From contig NZ_CP054043.1 of NCBI RefSeq assembly GCF_013282725.1, positions 2,666,001 through 2,730,000 of the forward strand: a stretch of 64,000 nucleotides of DNA, given 5' to 3'. Positions 29,015-38,958 of the stretch are shown here, one piece after another. This stretch comes from Yersinia mollaretii ATCC 43969 (GTDB lineage: Bacteria; Pseudomonadota; Gammaproteobacteria; Enterobacterales; Enterobacteriaceae). Below the pieces are notes generated by a model that saw only the letters and a program-made list of their open reading frames with translations, searched no databases and had not been told where the DNA came from. The position numbers and the translations under genes are program-made. Position 1 is the first letter of the stretch, and each line of letters opens with the position of its first letter.

Positions 29015-30331
29015 ATGGACAGTAAGATCCCTAATGCCCGTTGGTTCCGCGTTATTGTGCCAATAATGATTGCTTGTATTATTTCTTTTATGGACCGGGT
29101 CAATATTAGTTTTGCGCTACCGGGCGGTATGGAGAGTGATCTGGCGATTACCAGCCAAATGGCCGGTTTAGCGGGCGGTATCTTCTTTATTGGTTATCTC
29201 TTTTTACAAGTCCCTGGTGGCCGTATTGCGGTACATGGCAGCGGCAGAAAATTCATTGCTTATTCACTGGCGGTTTGGGCCGTCGTCTCAATTCTGACCG
29301 GTTTTGTCACCAATCATTATCAACTTTTATTCTTGCGCTTTGTGCTGGGGGTGTCTGAGGGCGGTATGCTACCGGTGGTTTTGACCATGGTGAGCAACTG
29401 GTTCCCGGAACGCGAAATCGGCCGCGCCAATGCTTTTGTCATGATGTTCGCGCCCATTGGCGGCATGTTCACCGCACCTCTGTCTGGCTTTATTATCAAT
29501 GCGCTCGACTGGCGCTGGCTCTTCTTCCTCGAAGGTTCTCTCTCCGCCGTGGTGCTGATTATGTGGTGGTTTGTTATCAGTGACCGCCCTGAAGAGGCTA
29601 AATGGCTATCGGTAAAAGAGCGCGACTATCTGGTCACTGAACTGTCACGGGAACGGGCTGAGCGGATGCTCGATGCGCCTGTGACCAATGCCCCATTGAA
29701 AGCCGTGTTCCTGAATAAAGGGCTGATGAAACTGGTGGCGCTGAACTTCTTTTATCAAACCGGGGATTATGGCTACACCCTATGGCTACCCACCATTTTG
29801 AAAAATCTGACCGGCGGTAATATGGCCTCGGTCGGCATTCTGGCAATCCTGCCGTTTATCGCCACCACCGCCGGTATTTATGCCATCTCTACCCTGTCGG
29901 ATAGAACCGGCAAACGCCGTCTGTTGATTATGATTTCACTGTTCTGCTTCGCCGCCGGGCTGGTGACCTCGGTGATTTTCCGCCACGACGTGTTGATCTC
30001 CTATCTGGCCCTGGTGGTGTGCGGATTCTTCCTCAAAGCCGCCACCAGTCCATTCTGGTCAATTCCGGGCCGCATTGCCGTGCCGGAAGTGGCGGGGGGC
30101 GCACGTGGTGTCATCAATGGTTTAGGGAATCTGGGCGGATTCTGCGGGCCGTATCTGGTCGGCGTGATGATCTTCTTCTACGGCCAAAGTGCGGCAGTCT
30201 GCATGTTAGCTGGCTCATTGATTATCGCCGGGTTGATTACACTGACCCTACCGAAAGAGTGCGATGTTGAAGTCAACACGCAGGCGAAAGGTGCCGTAGG
30301 CAAAGGTGTGATCAAGGTTAAACGCGCTTAA
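29015..30331 (+). CDS. MFS permease, anion:cation symporter type
   Basis: A 438-residue inner-membrane transporter with 12 membrane segments. The start at 29015 is chosen because GAGG lies about nine bases upstream and the protein then begins MDSKIPNARW; upstream in-frame codons give only short unconserved additions. The first helix ends FMDRVNISFALPGGM, typical of the ACS (anion:cation symporter) branch, which includes glucarate, galactonate, hexuronate and 2-ketogluconate carriers. Other MFS marks are GGRIAVHGSGRKF and VLGVSEGGMLPVVLTMVSNW. It lies between a 2-hydroxyacid dehydrogenase and a UPF0303 gene in a sugar-acid operon, so uptake of an aldonate or ketoaldonate is likely. Confidence 0.88.
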   Translation: MDSKIPNARWFRVIVPIMIACIISFMDRVNISFALPGGMESDLAITSQMAGLAGGIFFIGYLFLQVPGGRIAVHGSGRKFIAYSLAVWAVVSILTGFVTNHYQLLFLRFVLGVSEGGMLPVVLTMVSNWFPEREIGRANAFVMMFAPIGGMFTAPLSGFIINALDWRWLFFLEGSLSAVVLIMWWFVISDRPEEAKWLSVKERDYLVTELSRERAERMLDAPVTNAPLKAVFLNKGLMKLVALNFFYQTGDYGYTLWLPTILKNLTGGNMASVGILAILPFIATTAGIYAISTLSDRTGKRRLLIMISLFCFAAGLVTSVIFRHDVLISYLALVVCGFFLKAATSPFWSIPGRIAVPEVAGGARGVINGLGNLGGFCGPYLVGVMIFFYGQSAAVCMLAGSLIIAGLITLTLPKECDVEVNTQAKGAVGKGVIKVKRA

Positions 30332-30394
30332 ATCCGGTAGGGGGTAGCGGCTGGAAACAGTGACACCCCCTGCTGTTTATCACCGGAGAATGTC

Positions 30395-30901
30395 ATGAAT
30401 TTACAGCAGCAACTCACTTACTGCCAACAGCACCAACAACTTTTGCAACTGATGCACTTTGATCACGACATCGCCTGGCAGTTAGGTGAAAAAATTAAGC
30501 GGCAAGCTGAACAACAAGGGGCGGCATTGGCTATCGATATTACTGTCAATCGCCAAAGCGTATTCAGTTATGCCATGCCCGGCACCAGTGCCGAAAATCA
30601 GGATTGGTTGCGGCGTAAACGTAATGTGGTGGAGCTATTGAATACCAGCTCTTATGCTGCGGGATTGATGCTACAACAGCGCCAAACCTCTCTGGAAGCG
30701 CGCTATGGAGTGAGTCTGCGCGACTACGCCGCATTGGGTGGTGGCTTCCCACTCCAGATTAAACATACGGGGATTATTGGCAGCGTTAATGTTTCCGGTG
30801 CGCCACATCTGGATGATCATAATTTGCTGTTACAGGTACTGGCGGACTTCATCGGCCTACCTGTGGGCAGCATTGAGCTTTTGGCTCCCCTGAGCGAATA
30901 A
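30395..30901 (+). CDS. UPF0303 / heme-degrading-domain-like (GlcG/HbpS fold) protein
   Basis: A 168-residue soluble protein of the UPF0303 family, related to the GlcG/HbpS fold. Family marks are [39 protein letters not shown] and [11 protein letters not shown]. Members often lie in sugar-acid or glycolate operons; their biochemical role is not firmly known, and heme binding shown for some relatives should not be assumed here. It is 64 bases after the permease and its stop overlaps the ribosome binding site of edd. Confidence 0.8.
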   Translation: MNLQQQLTYCQQHQQLLQLMHFDHDIAWQLGEKIKRQAEQQGAALAIDITVNRQSVFSYAMPGTSAENQDWLRRKRNVVELLNTSSYAAGLMLQQRQTSLEARYGVSLRDYAALGGGFPLQIKHTGIIGSVNVSGAPHLDDHNLLLQVLADFIGLPVGSIELLAPLSE

Positions 30902-30910
30902 GGAATGGCG

Positions 30911-32722
30911 ATGAACCCGACTCTCACCCGCGTCACGCAGCGTATTACGGCGCGATCTGCGGCGACCCGCACGGCCTACCTGCAACGTATCAGTGCGGCG
31001 AAAGAAAATACCGTTCACCGCTCACAACTGGCCTGCGGCAATTTGGCGCACGGTTTCGCCGCGTGTCAGCCGGAGGATAAAGCCTCGCTAAAGAATATGG
31101 TGCGCAGTGATATCGCTATCATAACGTCCTATAACGACATGCTATCCGCTCATCAGCCTTATGAATCTTACCCGCAACAACTGAAAGCAGCACTGCATGA
31201 AGTCGGTGCTGTCGGGCAGGTGGCAGGGGGCGTTCCTGCCATGTGTGATGGCGTGACACAAGGGCAGGATGGGATGGAGTTGTCGCTGATGAGCCGCGAT
31301 GTGATTGCCATGTCAGCGGCGATCGGCCTGTCACACAATATGTTTGATGGCGCACTCTATCTTGGGGTATGCGACAAAATTGTGCCGGGATTGTTGATGG
31401 CTGCCCTCTCATTCGGCCACTTACCGGCGGTTTTTGTCCCCGCAGGGCCAATGGCAACCGGCCTCTCCAATAAAGAGAAAGTGCGAGTTCGCCAACTGTT
31501 TGCGGAGGGCAAAGTTGACCGAAATGCCCTGTTGGAGGCGGAGTCTGCCTCTTATCACAGCGCGGGCACCTGCACTTTTTACGGCACTGCCAACTCCAAT
31601 CAGATGGTGATGGAGGTGATGGGGCTGCACTTGCCCGGCTCCTCCTTTATCCAACCCAATACCCCATTGCGGGATGCACTCACCGCCGCTGCTGCGCGTC
31701 AGGTCACTCGTCTGACGGAGAACAGCGGGCACTATCTGCCTATTGGTCAGTTGGTGGATGAAAAAGTGGTGGTCAACGGCATTGTGGCGCTACTGGCAAC
31801 GGGTGGCTCGACGAATCACACCATGCATCTGGTGGCGATGGCGCGTTCAGCGGGCATTATGATCGATTGGGATGATTTTTCCGAGTTGTCAGAGGTGGTG
31901 CCGCAGTTATGTCGCATCTACCCCAATGGCCCTGCGGATATCAACTATTTTCAGGCGGCAGGCGGGGTCGCCTTGCTAATAAAAGAGCTGCTGGAAGGCG
32001 GTTTAGTGCATGAAGATGTCCACACTGTGGCAGGATTTGGTCTGCATCGTTATACACAAGAGCCGTATTTGGAGGAGGGGCAACTGCAATGGCGGCGTGG
32101 CCCACAGCACTCACTGGATGACGCGGTTATTGCCAGTATCGCCCAGCCTTTCTCGCCTCACGGCGGCACCAAAGTCTTGAGTGGTAATCTGGGGCGGGCA
32201 GTGATGAAAACCTCGGCCGTTCCTCGTGATCATCAAATTATTGAGGGGCCAGCGGTGGTGTTTGAAAGCCAGCATGACGTCGGGGCTGCCTTTGACTCTG
32301 GCGAGCTAAACCGCGACTGTGTGGTGGTGGTGCGCTATCAAGGGCCACGGGCCATTGGTATGCCGGAGTTACATAAATTGATGCCACCACTGGGGGTATT
32401 ATTGGATCGCGGCTTTAAGGTGGCGCTGGTCACTGATGGCCGCCTGTCCGGCGCGTCAGGTAAGGTGCCCTCGGCTATCCATGTGACCCCCGAAGCCTAT
32501 TGCGGCGGCCTATTGGCAAAAATTCGCAATGGTGATCGGGTGCGAGTTGATGGTGTCAGTGGTGAGCTTTTGCTGCTGGTGGATGAAGCGGAGTTGGCAG
32601 CACGCCAGCCAACATTGCCGGATATCTCGGCATTCCATGTAGGATGCGGCCGTGAGCTGTTTGGCGCACTACGTGAACAATTGACTGGGGCGGAGCAGGG
32701 AGCATGCTGCATTCGTTTTTAG
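30911..32722 (+). CDS. edd: Phosphogluconate dehydratase (Entner-Doudoroff)
   Basis: The 603-residue enzyme dehydrates 6-phosphogluconate to 2-keto-3-deoxy-6-phosphogluconate (KDPG). It belongs to the IlvD/Edd family, which uses an Fe-S cluster and Mg2+. Motifs include [13 protein letters not shown] and [11 protein letters not shown] with the cluster cysteines, [14 protein letters not shown] and [19 protein letters not shown]. The start at 30911 is preferred over the ATG at 30905 because AAGGA is then six bases away and the length equals E. coli Edd. The aldolase gene eda is not in the window. In E. coli edd lies with eda and zwf; here it closes a ketoaldonate operon. Confidence 0.95.
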   Translation: MNPTLTRVTQRITARSAATRTAYLQRISAAKENTVHRSQLACGNLAHGFAACQPEDKASLKNMVRSDIAIITSYNDMLSAHQPYESYPQQLKAALHEVGAVGQVAGGVPAMCDGVTQGQDGMELSLMSRDVIAMSAAIGLSHNMFDGALYLGVCDKIVPGLLMAALSFGHLPAVFVPAGPMATGLSNKEKVRVRQLFAEGKVDRNALLEAESASYHSAGTCTFYGTANSNQMVMEVMGLHLPGSSFIQPNTPLRDALTAAAARQVTRLTENSGHYLPIGQLVDEKVVVNGIVALLATGGSTNHTMHLVAMARSAGIMIDWDDFSELSEVVPQLCRIYPNGPADINYFQAAGGVALLIKELLEGGLVHEDVHTVAGFGLHRYTQEPYLEEGQLQWRRGPQHSLDDAVIASIAQPFSPHGGTKVLSGNLGRAVMKTSAVPRDHQIIEGPAVVFESQHDVGAAFDSGELNRDCVVVVRYQGPRAIGMPELHKLMPPLGVLLDRGFKVALVTDGRLSGASGKVPSAIHVTPEAYCGGLLAKIRNGDRVRVDGVSGELLLLVDEAELAARQPTLPDISAFHVGCGRELFGALREQLTGAEQGACCIRF

Positions 32723-32874
32723 TGATACATTTTTTTTGTAATAAATGTGTGGCAGAGGGCGATGAACTCGTCTTTTGCCCTACAGATTAATCCTGAAAAA
32801 ACCCATCCCCGCTTATTCCAGCTATTTTCGACTATCCTTATGAGATGCTCTTTTTTCACTCATGGAGAACGTAT

Positions 32875-33183
32875 ATGAATCGAGATAAAGAACAGCAAAC
32901 CTCGCTGGAAGATGATCTGACGATGCTGACGGATACTCTGGAGGAGGTATTGCGCTTCGCCGGCAAGATGACCGATGAAAGCTATCAGGAAATCAAAGAC
33001 CGAGCGGAGAAAGCATTAAAGGAGGTACAGAACCGTTTGAGTGGCCGCAGTGAATGCTATATCAAACGGGCCAAGGCATTGGCGTGCTGTACTGATGATT
33101 ATGTCCGCGAAAAACCTTGGTGTAGTGTGGGAATCGGCGCGACTGTCGGGTTGGTGGTCGGATTATTACTGGCGCGGCGCTAA
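32875..33183 (+). CDS. elaB: ElaB/YqjD/DUF883-family membrane-anchored protein
   Basis: A 102-residue protein with a charged coiled-coil-like body and a C-terminal membrane segment (GIGATVGLVVGLLLARR). ElaB, YqjD and YgaM bind ribosomes at the inner membrane in stationary-phase E. coli. The start at 32875 is backed by GGAG seven bases upstream; an in-frame ATG at 32845 would add ten unconserved residues. The DDYVREKPW motif before the membrane segment is typical. Placement before the men genes matches E. coli, although here an autotransporter and another gene lie between. Confidence 0.92.
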   Translation: MNRDKEQQTSLEDDLTMLTDTLEEVLRFAGKMTDESYQEIKDRAEKALKEVQNRLSGRSECYIKRAKALACCTDDYVREKPWCSVGIGATVGLVVGLLLARR

Positions 33184-33246
33184 ACTATGTTCGTTCAATA
33201 ATAACTATTATTGACTATTTAAGTGAAATTATTTAAATATTATCAT

Positions 33247-33270
33247 CGGCCCTTAATTGGGCCGTTTTTT
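33247..33270 (+). terminator. Terminator of elaB
   Basis: CGGCCC (33247-33252), loop TTAATT, GGGCCG (33259-33264), then TTTTTT. A near-identical hairpin recurs at 35899-35916 beyond the autotransporter gene. Confidence 0.92.
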
Positions 33271-33507
33271 ATTGTTAAGAACTAATTAAGAAGTGTAAAT
33301 TTCCTCATGCAATGCTCTGGTAAAGTTGACATGGAGTTTTTTTTGTACATAATTTAACCCCGCAATTTATTAATCTTGATTTATTTCTTTATTCCACTTA
33401 ATTGTTGTTTTTTATTTGTTTCATTTATTACATTTAGGATAACTCATTTTTAATAAAATGCTAATAGAGGTATTTGTGTGATATTTATATAGTGGGAGTT
33501 TATATAT
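33271..33507. promoter_or_regulatory. AT-rich region upstream of the autotransporter
   Basis: These 237 bases after the elaB terminator are strongly AT-rich with long T-runs. They presumably hold the autotransporter promoter and may be bound by H-NS; no specific site is assigned. Confidence 0.35.
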
Positions 33508-35799
33508 ATGCATCATTGGCAATGTGCATCTACATTATTCCGTCCATTACTTTTATCCACCATCATCAGTAATCTATTCTGGTCTGGGTTTAGTGTTGCA
33601 GAAGATCGTAAGCTGACTTATTCATCTACCATTACTGACCCATCATCAATTGCATTGTCTGATGCTATCAAAGGAGATGGTAATTATAACGCCACTGTTA
33701 ATGTCGATAACCCCAATGGTTCACTTGAGGTGTATATCGGCCAAACAGAAACTAACAACAAAACCTATGATGTCGGGGACTACTCCGTTAATATTCAAGG
33801 GCAGAATAATACAGCGGCTAGTCCATACACGGCATTCTTTGGTTTGGCTGCCGATAGAAATAACACTGTTTCATTAAATAGCTTCAGTTTTAATAATAAC
33901 CTGATGGTGGGTGATGCTCATCACCATAATAGCACGGCGCTGATTGCCTCTAACGGCTCTAAGGTGACCATCAACGGCAAAGTTTATATTAATTCACTTG
34001 TCGAAATGGAGACCAGTGGGGCAAGTAGCGCAACAGCGGCAAATAATGGTCTGTATGCCACGGGGGCTGGCTCGACGATTACCGCGAATAGTGGTGATGT
34101 CTATATTAATACCTACGGCAAAAACTTTTTCGAAGTATTGACTCAAAATGGCACTTACCCCAGTGGCAGTTCGAAAAGTGATGCCGTTAGCGGTAAACAT
34201 GGGGGTCAGGTCACCATTAACCAAACCGGTAATTATCAGGTTAACTTGCTGGGTAATCTGGACCTCGGTGATGATTTTGTTAATCGCGGTAGCATTACCG
34301 CGCTATTAAACGGCGCAAACTCCTATTGGCATGGTACGGAAGTCAATACTTATGATGCCGCCAATAATCTCTGGGCGGGTAATCTGGATGTGACGTTAAT
34401 GAATAAAGCCCAGTGGATACCCGATGCGGTTAATGCCGAGATCAGTGCATTGAACCTGCAAAAAGAGGGTGTCGTCAATTTACATGGTCTGAATCTTCAT
34501 ACCCAGAAAAGTCAGAATGAAAGTGTCAAAATTTATGACTTAAAAGGGAGTGAAGGCATTTTCTTGATTGATGTCAATACCAGTAAAACCGATGACCAAC
34601 ACAAAAATGGCAGTGACTTTATTGAGGTGGTCAGCAGCAGTACCGGCGGGACTCACTATATTGAGGCATTGAACGTTAATAAGCTGGCGGGTCTGAGTGA
34701 CGATATTTGGGTGGCCGATGCTGCCAATAATGTCAGCTTTAAAGCTTACGATCAGATAGATGCTAACAATGAATATGTGTATGACTACACCCCTATTCTC
34801 CGCTCTGATATTAAAGAGGGGGACCCGGCCAGCCAATATGGCACTAACTGGTATATCACTGGCGTCGAAACTCAGCTCAGTGCCGGGGGGGATACCGCAA
34901 TGGCGAATGCCAGCCTTAATTATGCGACGGCCACTGCGCGCCTTGAAATTGATAGCCTCAACAAGCGCTTGGGTGAATTGCGGAGTGACCAACAGGAGAA
35001 TGGACTGTGGTTGCGCTATAAAGGCGGTGAGATGAAAAGTGACGAGGGGAGCTACTTTAAAAACCGCTACAATTTCTATCAGCTAGGTTATGACCACAAA
35101 GATGAATATGAGAATGGCATCTGGACTACAGGTTTCGCTGCTCATTATCTGAAGGGGAAATCAACCTTTGATAGTGGCTCCGGTGATAATAAAAGCTATG
35201 GCGCAAGCCTTTATGGTTCATGGAATCGACCAGAGAAGCAGGACTATGTAGATTTGGTATTGAAATATAGCCATCTGAAGAGCAATTTCGATTACCAAAA
35301 TAGGCTGGGCACTGTGGGTCATGGGGGCGTGAGTAATGGGGCTTGGAGCGCCAGTGCAGAATATGGTCGTGAGTTCTCTATCGGAAACAATAATTTCATC
35401 GAACCACAGGGCCAGTTGGTTTACACACATATTGATCAGGCCGGCTACACAACCAGCAGTGGGCTACAGGTCCTGCAGGATAATATCAACAGTGTGATTG
35501 GTCGTGCCGGGGTACGTGTTGGCCATCGGTTCGAGGAAAATAGCAATAATGATATTTATCTGAAAGCCGATTTACTGCATGAGTTTGCTGGGGATCGTCA
35601 TATCACTCTCCAAGGGAAGGATGCCATGCTGGTCTCTCAGCAAGAGGGGAAAGATAGCTGGATAACTTACGGTGTCGGGGCCAATATCCAGTTAACCGAG
35701 GAGAACAACTCTCGGTTCTACCTTGATGTCGAAAAATCTTCTGGCGGCGACATTAATACCCAATGGCAAGTGAATGCGGGTCTGCGTTGGGAGTTCTAA
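33508..35799 (+). CDS. Type Va autotransporter, pertactin-like passenger
   Basis: A 763-residue outer-membrane autotransporter. A signal peptide covers about residues 1-31 (hydrophobic PLLLSTIISNLFWSG, cleavage after SVA). The passenger (about 32-495) is rich in Asn, Gly and Thr with beta-helix-like repeats such as NNGLYATGAGSTITANSGD. The beta-barrel domain occupies about 498-763, starting near NGLWLRYKGGEM and ending in the outer-membrane signature GLRWEF with a terminal Phe. No protease or lipase motif, RGD or processing site was noticed, so adhesion or biofilm roles are only guesses. The gene is AT-rich and splits elaB from menF. It is flanked by two almost identical hairpins, which suggests insertion. 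Confidence 0.92.
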   Translation: MHHWQCASTLFRPLLLSTIISNLFWSGFSVAEDRKLTYSSTITDPSSIALSDAIKGDGNYNATVNVDNPNGSLEVYIGQTETNNKTYDVGDYSVNIQGQNNTAASPYTAFFGLAADRNNTVSLNSFSFNNNLMVGDAHHHNSTALIASNGSKVTINGKVYINSLVEMETSGASSATAANNGLYATGAGSTITANSGDVYINTYGKNFFEVLTQNGTYPSGSSKSDAVSGKHGGQVTINQTGNYQVNLLGNLDLGDDFVNRGSITALLNGANSYWHGTEVNTYDAANNLWAGNLDVTLMNKAQWIPDAVNAEISALNLQKEGVVNLHGLNLHTQKSQNESVKIYDLKGSEGIFLIDVNTSKTDDQHKNGSDFIEVVSSSTGGTHYIEALNVNKLAGLSDDIWVADAANNVSFKAYDQIDANNEYVYDYTPILRSDIKEGDPASQYGTNWYITGVETQLSAGGDTAMANASLNYATATARLEIDSLNKRLGELRSDQQENGLWLRYKGGEMKSDEGSYFKNRYNFYQLGYDHKDEYENGIWTTGFAAHYLKGKSTFDSGSGDNKSYGASLYGSWNRPEKQDYVDLVLKYSHLKSNFDYQNRLGTVGHGGVSNGAWSASAEYGREFSIGNNNFIEPQGQLVYTHIDQAGYTTSSGLQVLQDNINSVIGRAGVRVGHRFEENSNNDIYLKADLLHEFAGDRHITLQGKDAMLVSQQEGKDSWITYGVGANIQLTEENNSRFYLDVEKSSGGDINTQWQVNAGLRWEF

Positions 35800-35847
35800 C
35801 TCAAGTTCAGTACGCGAACTCTACTTCAAGTACGCTAAATCTACTGA

Positions 35848-35870
35848 GGGCAGGGTTATCCTTGCCCTTT
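35848..35870 (+). terminator. Terminator of the autotransporter gene
   Basis: GGGCAGGG (35848-35855), loop TTAT, CCTTGCCC (35860-35867), one G-T pair, then TTT. It lies 48 bases after the stop. Confidence 0.75.
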
Positions 35871-35898
35871 CTCCTGTTTTTTATATATCAAAAAATAT

Positions 35899-35922
35899 CG
35901 GCCCTTAAGTGGGCCGTTGTTA
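35899..35922 (+). repeat. Second copy of the elaB terminator hairpin
   Basis: CGGCCCTTAAGTGGGCCG followed by TTGTTAT. Apart from one loop base and one base of the U-tract it equals the hairpin at 33247-33270, and an AT-rich ATC/ATATC context precedes both copies. Confidence 0.8.
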
Positions 35923-36367
35923 TATTAATAATACGATGAGCGTTTAATTTAATATAATAGTGAAAATCATATTATAATTAATTGTTTTTAATTAATGTAT
36001 ATATTATTGTTTTGTTTAAATGAAACAAATGTAATAGATAATTAAATTTCGTGATGCAAATCACGCATCTAATAATATTGCCCCTCATAAACAATACTTA
36101 ATTCTTTATGTTCTATCATATTTAGACAGCAGTAATCATAAGTGCTCTTATTTGTATCACGTCAGCTAATTTTTGTTTTCAATAACTTAGCTAATTTAGT
36201 GCTTAATGGAATGTCTCTGCTGTGACGATATAATACTGTTTTTACTCAGTAACTACTTTCACTCGGAAAATAGAGGTTCATTATCGAATGATAAATGAAT
36301 CGGTACCCTGCTGTCTTAATTAAATGTGTTTCAATATAGTTAATATGAACATAATGAGGAGTCTATC
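35923..36367. promoter_or_regulatory. AT-rich region upstream of the RhiA-like gene, with a CRP-like site
   Basis: No gene is seen. CGTGATGCAAATCACG at 36050-36065 is a CRP-like palindrome (GTGA-N6-TCAC) about 300 bases before the gene. The rest is AT-rich. Confidence 0.5.
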
Positions 36368-37018
36368 ATGAGTAATACACTCGATCTCTCTAACTATTCA
36401 TCGAATGGTACGCCCTATCAAGTCAAGTTTATTAATCAGTCACCCTCGGCATGGATTGTTTATTTATATCAAAAAATGCCTAACCAGCCCTCAGACGTAT
36501 TTTCTCTCGCCTGGCAGGCATCCCCCTTTAAAGTTGCACCCAATAGCTTTTTCACTTTCAAGTGGTCAATTGACTACTCATTTATATGGGGCAGAACGGG
36601 GGCGCTAACGGATGGGGTGGTCTTTGAGGCTGGCGCGGTATTAGATGCTGATCCCGCAGGAAATAATCAGGTGACATTTGACACGGCAAATAACACACCG
36701 GCGTTTAGTAATTTGTCGAGTGGTGGGCAAGCGGGCAAGTTGACGATTATGGAGGGTAGCCACATGCCAAATAATGTCTATTCCACGGGGATTGGGATGT
36801 CAGGGCAGGGGACTTTTGTGCAGCAAGTCTTAACCAATACCACTCAGCTTTATACCCCTGAACCCCTTTATTACATTGCCGCCGGGCAGGGGGTTCAAAT
36901 GGGGCAGGTATTAGCCCAAACAGTGACCAATGCCAGTGAGTTAAAATACACAGGGAACGTCTATTCACTGGTGGCAACACTGACCGAAACGCAACAATGG
37001 AGTATTGTTCCAGCATAA
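36368..37018 (+). CDS. RhiA-like protein of unknown function
   Basis: A 216-residue protein with no signal peptide or membrane helix, probably all-beta. The order YQVKFINQSPSAWIVYLYQK, SLAWQASPFKVAPNSFFTFK, WSIDYSFIWGRTGAL, GIGMSGQGTFV and the C-terminal YSLVATLTETQQWSIVPA resembles, from memory, the RhiA family (rhizosphere-expressed protein of Rhizobium and relatives in diverse bacteria and fungi), whose biochemical function is not known. GAGGAG lies a few bases before the ATG. It is AT-rich, stands alone with its own promoter region, and shares the insert between elaB and menF with the autotransporter. The family assignment is moderate; a secreted or surface role would need another export route. 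Confidence 0.6.
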   Translation: MSNTLDLSNYSSNGTPYQVKFINQSPSAWIVYLYQKMPNQPSDVFSLAWQASPFKVAPNSFFTFKWSIDYSFIWGRTGALTDGVVFEAGAVLDADPAGNNQVTFDTANNTPAFSNLSSGGQAGKLTIMEGSHMPNNVYSTGIGMSGQGTFVQQVLTNTTQLYTPEPLYYIAAGQGVQMGQVLAQTVTNASELKYTGNVYSLVATLTETQQWSIVPA

Positions 37019-37042
37019 TGTTGATATATGACTAATATGATA

Positions 37043-37077
37043 AATATCACGGAGACGATCTAAATCTTCGTGGTATT
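37043..37077 (+). terminator. Probable terminator of the RhiA-like gene
   Basis: AATATCACGGAGA (37043-37055) pairs with TCTTCGTGGTATT (37065-37077) using two G-T pairs; a short T-run follows. It starts 25 bases after the stop. Confidence 0.55.
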
Positions 37078-37328
37078 TCTGGCTGCTAGTGACACAAGGT
37101 GTCGGTGATACCGCCATTTCCGCAGCACCGGAGCTTTATCGGGTGGTTCATCATGCCCTGAGCATAAATCGCCCACTATTCGTGGTCGCCAGATACCCCT
37201 TGTTGAGTATATAAAAACATCAATATCAAATATTAGTGTGATAACGAACAATAACTATTGAATCAGACTTTTATTATTATTCACGGCCCGTATAATCCCA
37301 CTCTTTATGTTGATTTGCCGAGGTGGTC
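37078..37328. other. Gene-free region upstream of menF with a GC-richer patch
   Basis: From about 37080 to 37200 the sequence is visibly richer in G and C than the AT-rich flanks. A 63-codon minus-strand frame crosses it (37060-37251) but no ribosome binding site or recognised family supports it. The final 70 bases should carry the menF promoter. Confidence 0.35.
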
Positions 37329-38714
37329 GTGAAACAACTTTCTGGTTTGTTGGGCGAATTACGGCAAAAGTTACGTGCCGGTTTCCCTGACCAGGCAGGT
37401 ATTCGGCAAATTATCTTGCCCGCATCGGGTCAGGTGGGGAGTCAATTGCTGGAGTGGCTGGCTGCACAATGCCATTTTCCTCAATTTTATTGGCATCACC
37501 GTGAAGGCCATGAAGAGGCCGCCGTCTGTGGTCAAACCCGCCAATTTAACGATGTGCAATCGGCGGATGCCTTTATCCAGCAGCATGAGCTGATAAAGCA
37601 AAATAGTGATGCCAGTGGGCTACGGATTTGGGGGCTAAATGCCTTCGAGCCGGTGAGCTTGGTTGTCCCCTCCGCTGACACCGACGCTTGCGCCGTGCAA
37701 CAGACGCAGACCAGTTTTCTGTTTCTCCCCCGCATTGAGATTTTGCGCCGTGGTCATCAAACCTACGTGACCCTCAATCTGGCGAGTGATTTCTCCCTAC
37801 AGCAAGATGCGTTGCTGGCTATCGCCTTTATTGACCAACTGGTCGCCGCCAAGCCACTCCCTGTTCTTGATGTTCAGGTCCAAAATGCCAGCCATATGCC
37901 GGAATATCCGCAATGGTGCCATCTGATTCAGCAGGCACTGGGCAACATTGAACAGCAGACCATGGAAAAGGTGGTTCTGGCGCGTTCGACCCGCTTAACA
38001 CTCGATAAACCCTTGTCTTGTAGCGCCTTTATGGCGGCCAGCCGTCAGGTCAACCACCACTGTTTCCACTTTATGCTGCGCTTTGATGCCTTGCGGGCCT
38101 TTTTAGGCTCCAGCCCTGAGCGTCTCTATTTGCGCCAGAAACGGCACTTGGAAACAGAAGCTTTAGCGGGCACGACCTCTAATGATGATGACCATCAGCA
38201 AGCCCGCGTGCTGGCTGATTGGTTGATGCAGGATGAAAAAAATCTGCGCGAGAATTTGCTAGTAGTGGATGACATTTGCCAGCGCCTACAAGGCGGTGTC
38301 GCGGCGGTGGATGTCATGCCGCCCGAAATCATTCGCTTGCGTAAAGTGCAGCATCTGCGCCGCCGCATTCACGCCCAGCTCAATCGTGCCAGTGACACCG
38401 AGTGCCTGCAACGGCTGCAACCCACGGCGGCGGTAGCGGGTTTACCGCGCAATATCGCCCGCCAGTTTATTGCCGAAAATGAGCCTTTTCCCCGTGGCTG
38501 GTATGCGGGTTCTGCGGGCTACCTTTCACTGCAACAGTCGGAATTCAGTGTCACGCTGCGCTCGGCATGGGTAGAGGATAAATGGGTCAATCTGTATGCC
38601 GGAGCCGGTATCGTGGCCGGATCGGACCCTGAGCTGGAGTGGCAAGAAATTAACCATAAATCAGCGGGATTACGCACCTTGCTGGACTCTCACCCACAAG
38701 CGCATAATCAGTAA
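37329..38714 (+). CDS. menF: Isochorismate synthase MenF
   Basis: The 461-residue enzyme turns chorismate into isochorismate, the first committed step to menaquinone. It belongs to the anthranilate/isochorismate synthase superfamily. Motifs are [11 protein letters not shown] with the base-activating Lys, [22 protein letters not shown], the [10 protein letters not shown] stretch and [18 protein letters not shown] with Mg2+ ligands. The GTG at 37329 is chosen because GAGG lies five bases upstream; the GTG at 37323 overlaps that site. It is longer than E. coli MenF by about 30 residues, mainly in the N-terminal domain. A 244-base gap precedes menD, unlike the close spacing of the remaining men genes. 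Confidence 0.95.
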   Translation: MKQLSGLLGELRQKLRAGFPDQAGIRQIILPASGQVGSQLLEWLAAQCHFPQFYWHHREGHEEAAVCGQTRQFNDVQSADAFIQQHELIKQNSDASGLRIWGLNAFEPVSLVVPSADTDACAVQQTQTSFLFLPRIEILRRGHQTYVTLNLASDFSLQQDALLAIAFIDQLVAAKPLPVLDVQVQNASHMPEYPQWCHLIQQALGNIEQQTMEKVVLARSTRLTLDKPLSCSAFMAASRQVNHHCFHFMLRFDALRAFLGSSPERLYLRQKRHLETEALAGTTSNDDDHQQARVLADWLMQDEKNLRENLLVVDDICQRLQGGVAAVDVMPPEIIRLRKVQHLRRRIHAQLNRASDTECLQRLQPTAAVAGLPRNIARQFIAENEPFPRGWYAGSAGYLSLQQSEFSVTLRSAWVEDKWVNLYAGAGIVAGSDPELEWQEINHKSAGLRTLLDSHPQAHNQ

Positions 38715-38958
38715 CAGGTGCAATTAACCGCACTTGTTATGTGGGCGATTGTGGCACCCCAGTGGCAGGTGTAAACTGGGATTCATCGGCTATTCAGAGC
38801 ACTTTTCTGGTATAGAACGGTAGAAGTATAGAGAGATAGAAAGAGAGATAGAATTTTAACCACTACTCAGCCACTCCGGGCTTTTTCAGAGGATAGATGG
38901 CGTTCCTCATGCTGACTGTCGGGGTCGAAGTGTCTGTTAACTGACTTTTGGGCGAACC

